7,524 nt of DNA from an uncultured Bacteroidota bacterium (GTDB taxonomy: Bacteria; Bacteroidota; Bacteroidia; UKL13-3), in the NCBI GenBank assembly GCA_903888395.1, contig CAISTO010000381.1, forward strand, positions 1 to 7,524. The letters run 5' to 3'. The position numbers were made by a program, and so were the translations under genes. This document shows, one piece after another, positions 6,971 to 7,524 of the stretch. The first letter of the stretch is position 1, and every line of letters begins with the position of its first letter. The notes under the pieces were generated by a model, which made no database searches, had not been told where the DNA came from, and was given only the letters and a program-made list of their open reading frames with translations.

Positions 6971-7381
6971 ATGAAATTTAAAATTAATCATATATTCTTA
7001 GTGCAGTGCATGTATTTTGCCTTGTCTGCAACCACAGCATATCAAAAAATAGTCGATTTTACTATACCTGAATGGTTTGCTCATAAATTTGAAGCATCTT
7101 TTATTGGGCTTATACCCTTTGGCATCCTATTTTCTTTTATAGTTATTACTATTATAGAATCTACTATTGCTATTGCAATGATTTATTCAATGCTAAATAA
7201 AGAATATAAGGTTGAGTCAGAAAAATTAGCATATAATTTTGGACTTGATTTATCACTCATTCTTTTTATTATTTTGTTTTTTGGATCTTTTTTAGTTGGC
7301 GATTATAATAATGGGGCTTTAGATTTTATATATTTTATTGGAACTTTAATTATAAGACAAAAACTAATCACAAACTATTAA
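6971..7381 (+). CDS. Small four-helix inner-membrane protein, DoxX/MauE-like
   Basis: The product has 136 residues with four likely membrane segments at about 7-24, 46-75, 89-109 and 115-130. Several points suit the DoxX-like fold: a lysine just after helix 1 (YQKIVDF, K26), an aromatic/proline loop (TIPEWFAHKF), a Pro before helix 2, and a glutamate inside helix 2 (ITIIESTIA, E63). The length is also typical of that family. DoxX-like proteins are often linked to thiol or quinone redox chemistry, but no CXXC motif is present here, so no reaction is proposed. It lies 57 bases after the small cargo gene and may have its own promoter. The family assignment is by pattern only and could be wrong; the membrane character is clear. 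Confidence 0.75.
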   Translation: MKFKINHIFLVQCMYFALSATTAYQKIVDFTIPEWFAHKFEASFIGLIPFGILFSFIVITIIESTIAIAMIYSMLNKEYKVESEKLAYNFGLDLSLILFIILFFGSFLVGDYNNGALDFIYFIGTLIIRQKLITNY

Positions 7382-7411
7382 AAAACTTCACCACTATTTA
7401 ACCGTAAATAG
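7380..7411 (-). terminator. Possible minus-strand terminator between convergent genes
   Basis: CTATTTA (7394-7400) pairs perfectly with TAAATAG (7405-7411) around the loop ACCG. Read on the minus strand, the hairpin is followed after eight bases by a run of six T (7385-7380), so it could end a transcript coming from the right. On the plus strand no T tract follows. The stem is AT-rich, and the gap before the T run makes it a weak candidate. Confidence 0.35.
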
Positions 7412-7421
7412 ACAGTAGAAT

Positions 7422-7524
7422 TTAATTTCGAAGAGATAGTGGGAATGAACACTCGTCGACTTTTGCAAAAATTCCGTTCATCCATTTTCGTTTTTTTATC
7501 GGAACCGCCATTTTTAGCACTTTA
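7422..7524 (-). CDS. Possible C-terminal end of a convergent gene (partial)
   Basis: This is the only minus-strand frame open from the right edge. It covers 33 codons to a TAA at 7422-7424 and includes the stretch KKRKWMNGIFAKVDECSFPL. A possible terminator hairpin lies just beyond the stop, and the stretch is less AT-rich than the adjacent spacer. However, a plus-strand frame starting at ATG 7445 (MNTRRLLQKF...) is also open to the edge over the same bases, so the coding strand is uncertain. The product is not recognised. Confidence 0.25.
   Translation of the reverse strand, partial: KVLKMAVPIKKRKWMNGIFAKVDECSFPLSLRN

Noticed and set aside
7391..7442. CCACTAT...ATAGTGG inverted repeat with a 38-base spacer
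   Set aside because: It overlaps the tighter CTATTTA/TAAATAG hairpin, which is the more likely fold. The long spacer and short arms are expected by chance, and no target duplication or transposase supports a mobile element.
7461..7470. Perfect palindrome TTTTGCAAAA
   Set aside because: A 10-bp AT-rich palindrome is common in such DNA and is not placed relative to any supported gene start.

Overview
The window looks like a piece of a Bacteroidota chromosome, most likely from the class Flavobacteriia. It is very AT-rich. Its starts lack Shine-Dalgarno sequences, and one gene is preceded by a good match to the Bacteroidota promoter (TTG, 19 bp, TAnnTTTG). Two genes end in the type A C-terminal sorting domain of the type IX secretion system (T9SS), which is confined to this phylum. 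No mobile element, CRISPR array, tRNA or rRNA could be recognised.

Layout. Positions 1-1280 (minus strand) hold the N-terminal part of a large secreted glycine-rich surface protein that runs into Ig-like repeats; its 3' end is outside the window. Positions 1281-1744 are non-coding or hold remnants: a GC-rich hairpin in the adhesin leader, a minus-strand terminator with a tiny ORF running into it, and a nested inverted repeat plus palindrome just upstream of the next gene. Positions 1745-3145 and 3227-4621 (plus) encode two diverged tandem paralogues of about 465 residues. They are cytoplasmic, all-helical and of unknown function. An AT-rich hairpin with a T tract follows the second. Positions 4731-6323 and 6347-6913 (plus) form a two-gene unit of T9SS cargo proteins. 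The first has a P-domain-like module, a pre-peptidase-like beta module, the Bacteroidota linker domain and a sorting domain; the second is a minimal cargo protein with one small beta domain. Positions 6971-7381 (plus) encode a small four-helix membrane protein resembling the DoxX/MauE fold. The last 140 bases hold a hairpin and a short open frame on the minus strand that may be the end of a convergent gene.

How the parts may fit together. Three of the six substantial genes encode exported proteins: two carry T9SS signals and the adhesin very probably does too, beyond the window edge. The paired helical proteins sit between the adhesin and the T9SS cargo operon and have no export signal, so a cytoplasmic, possibly regulatory or scaffolding role is conceivable, but nothing in their sequence proves it. 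The most notable points are the helical pair with its possibly leaderless, palindrome-flanked promoter and the minimal T9SS cargo. No complete new system can be demonstrated from this window alone.
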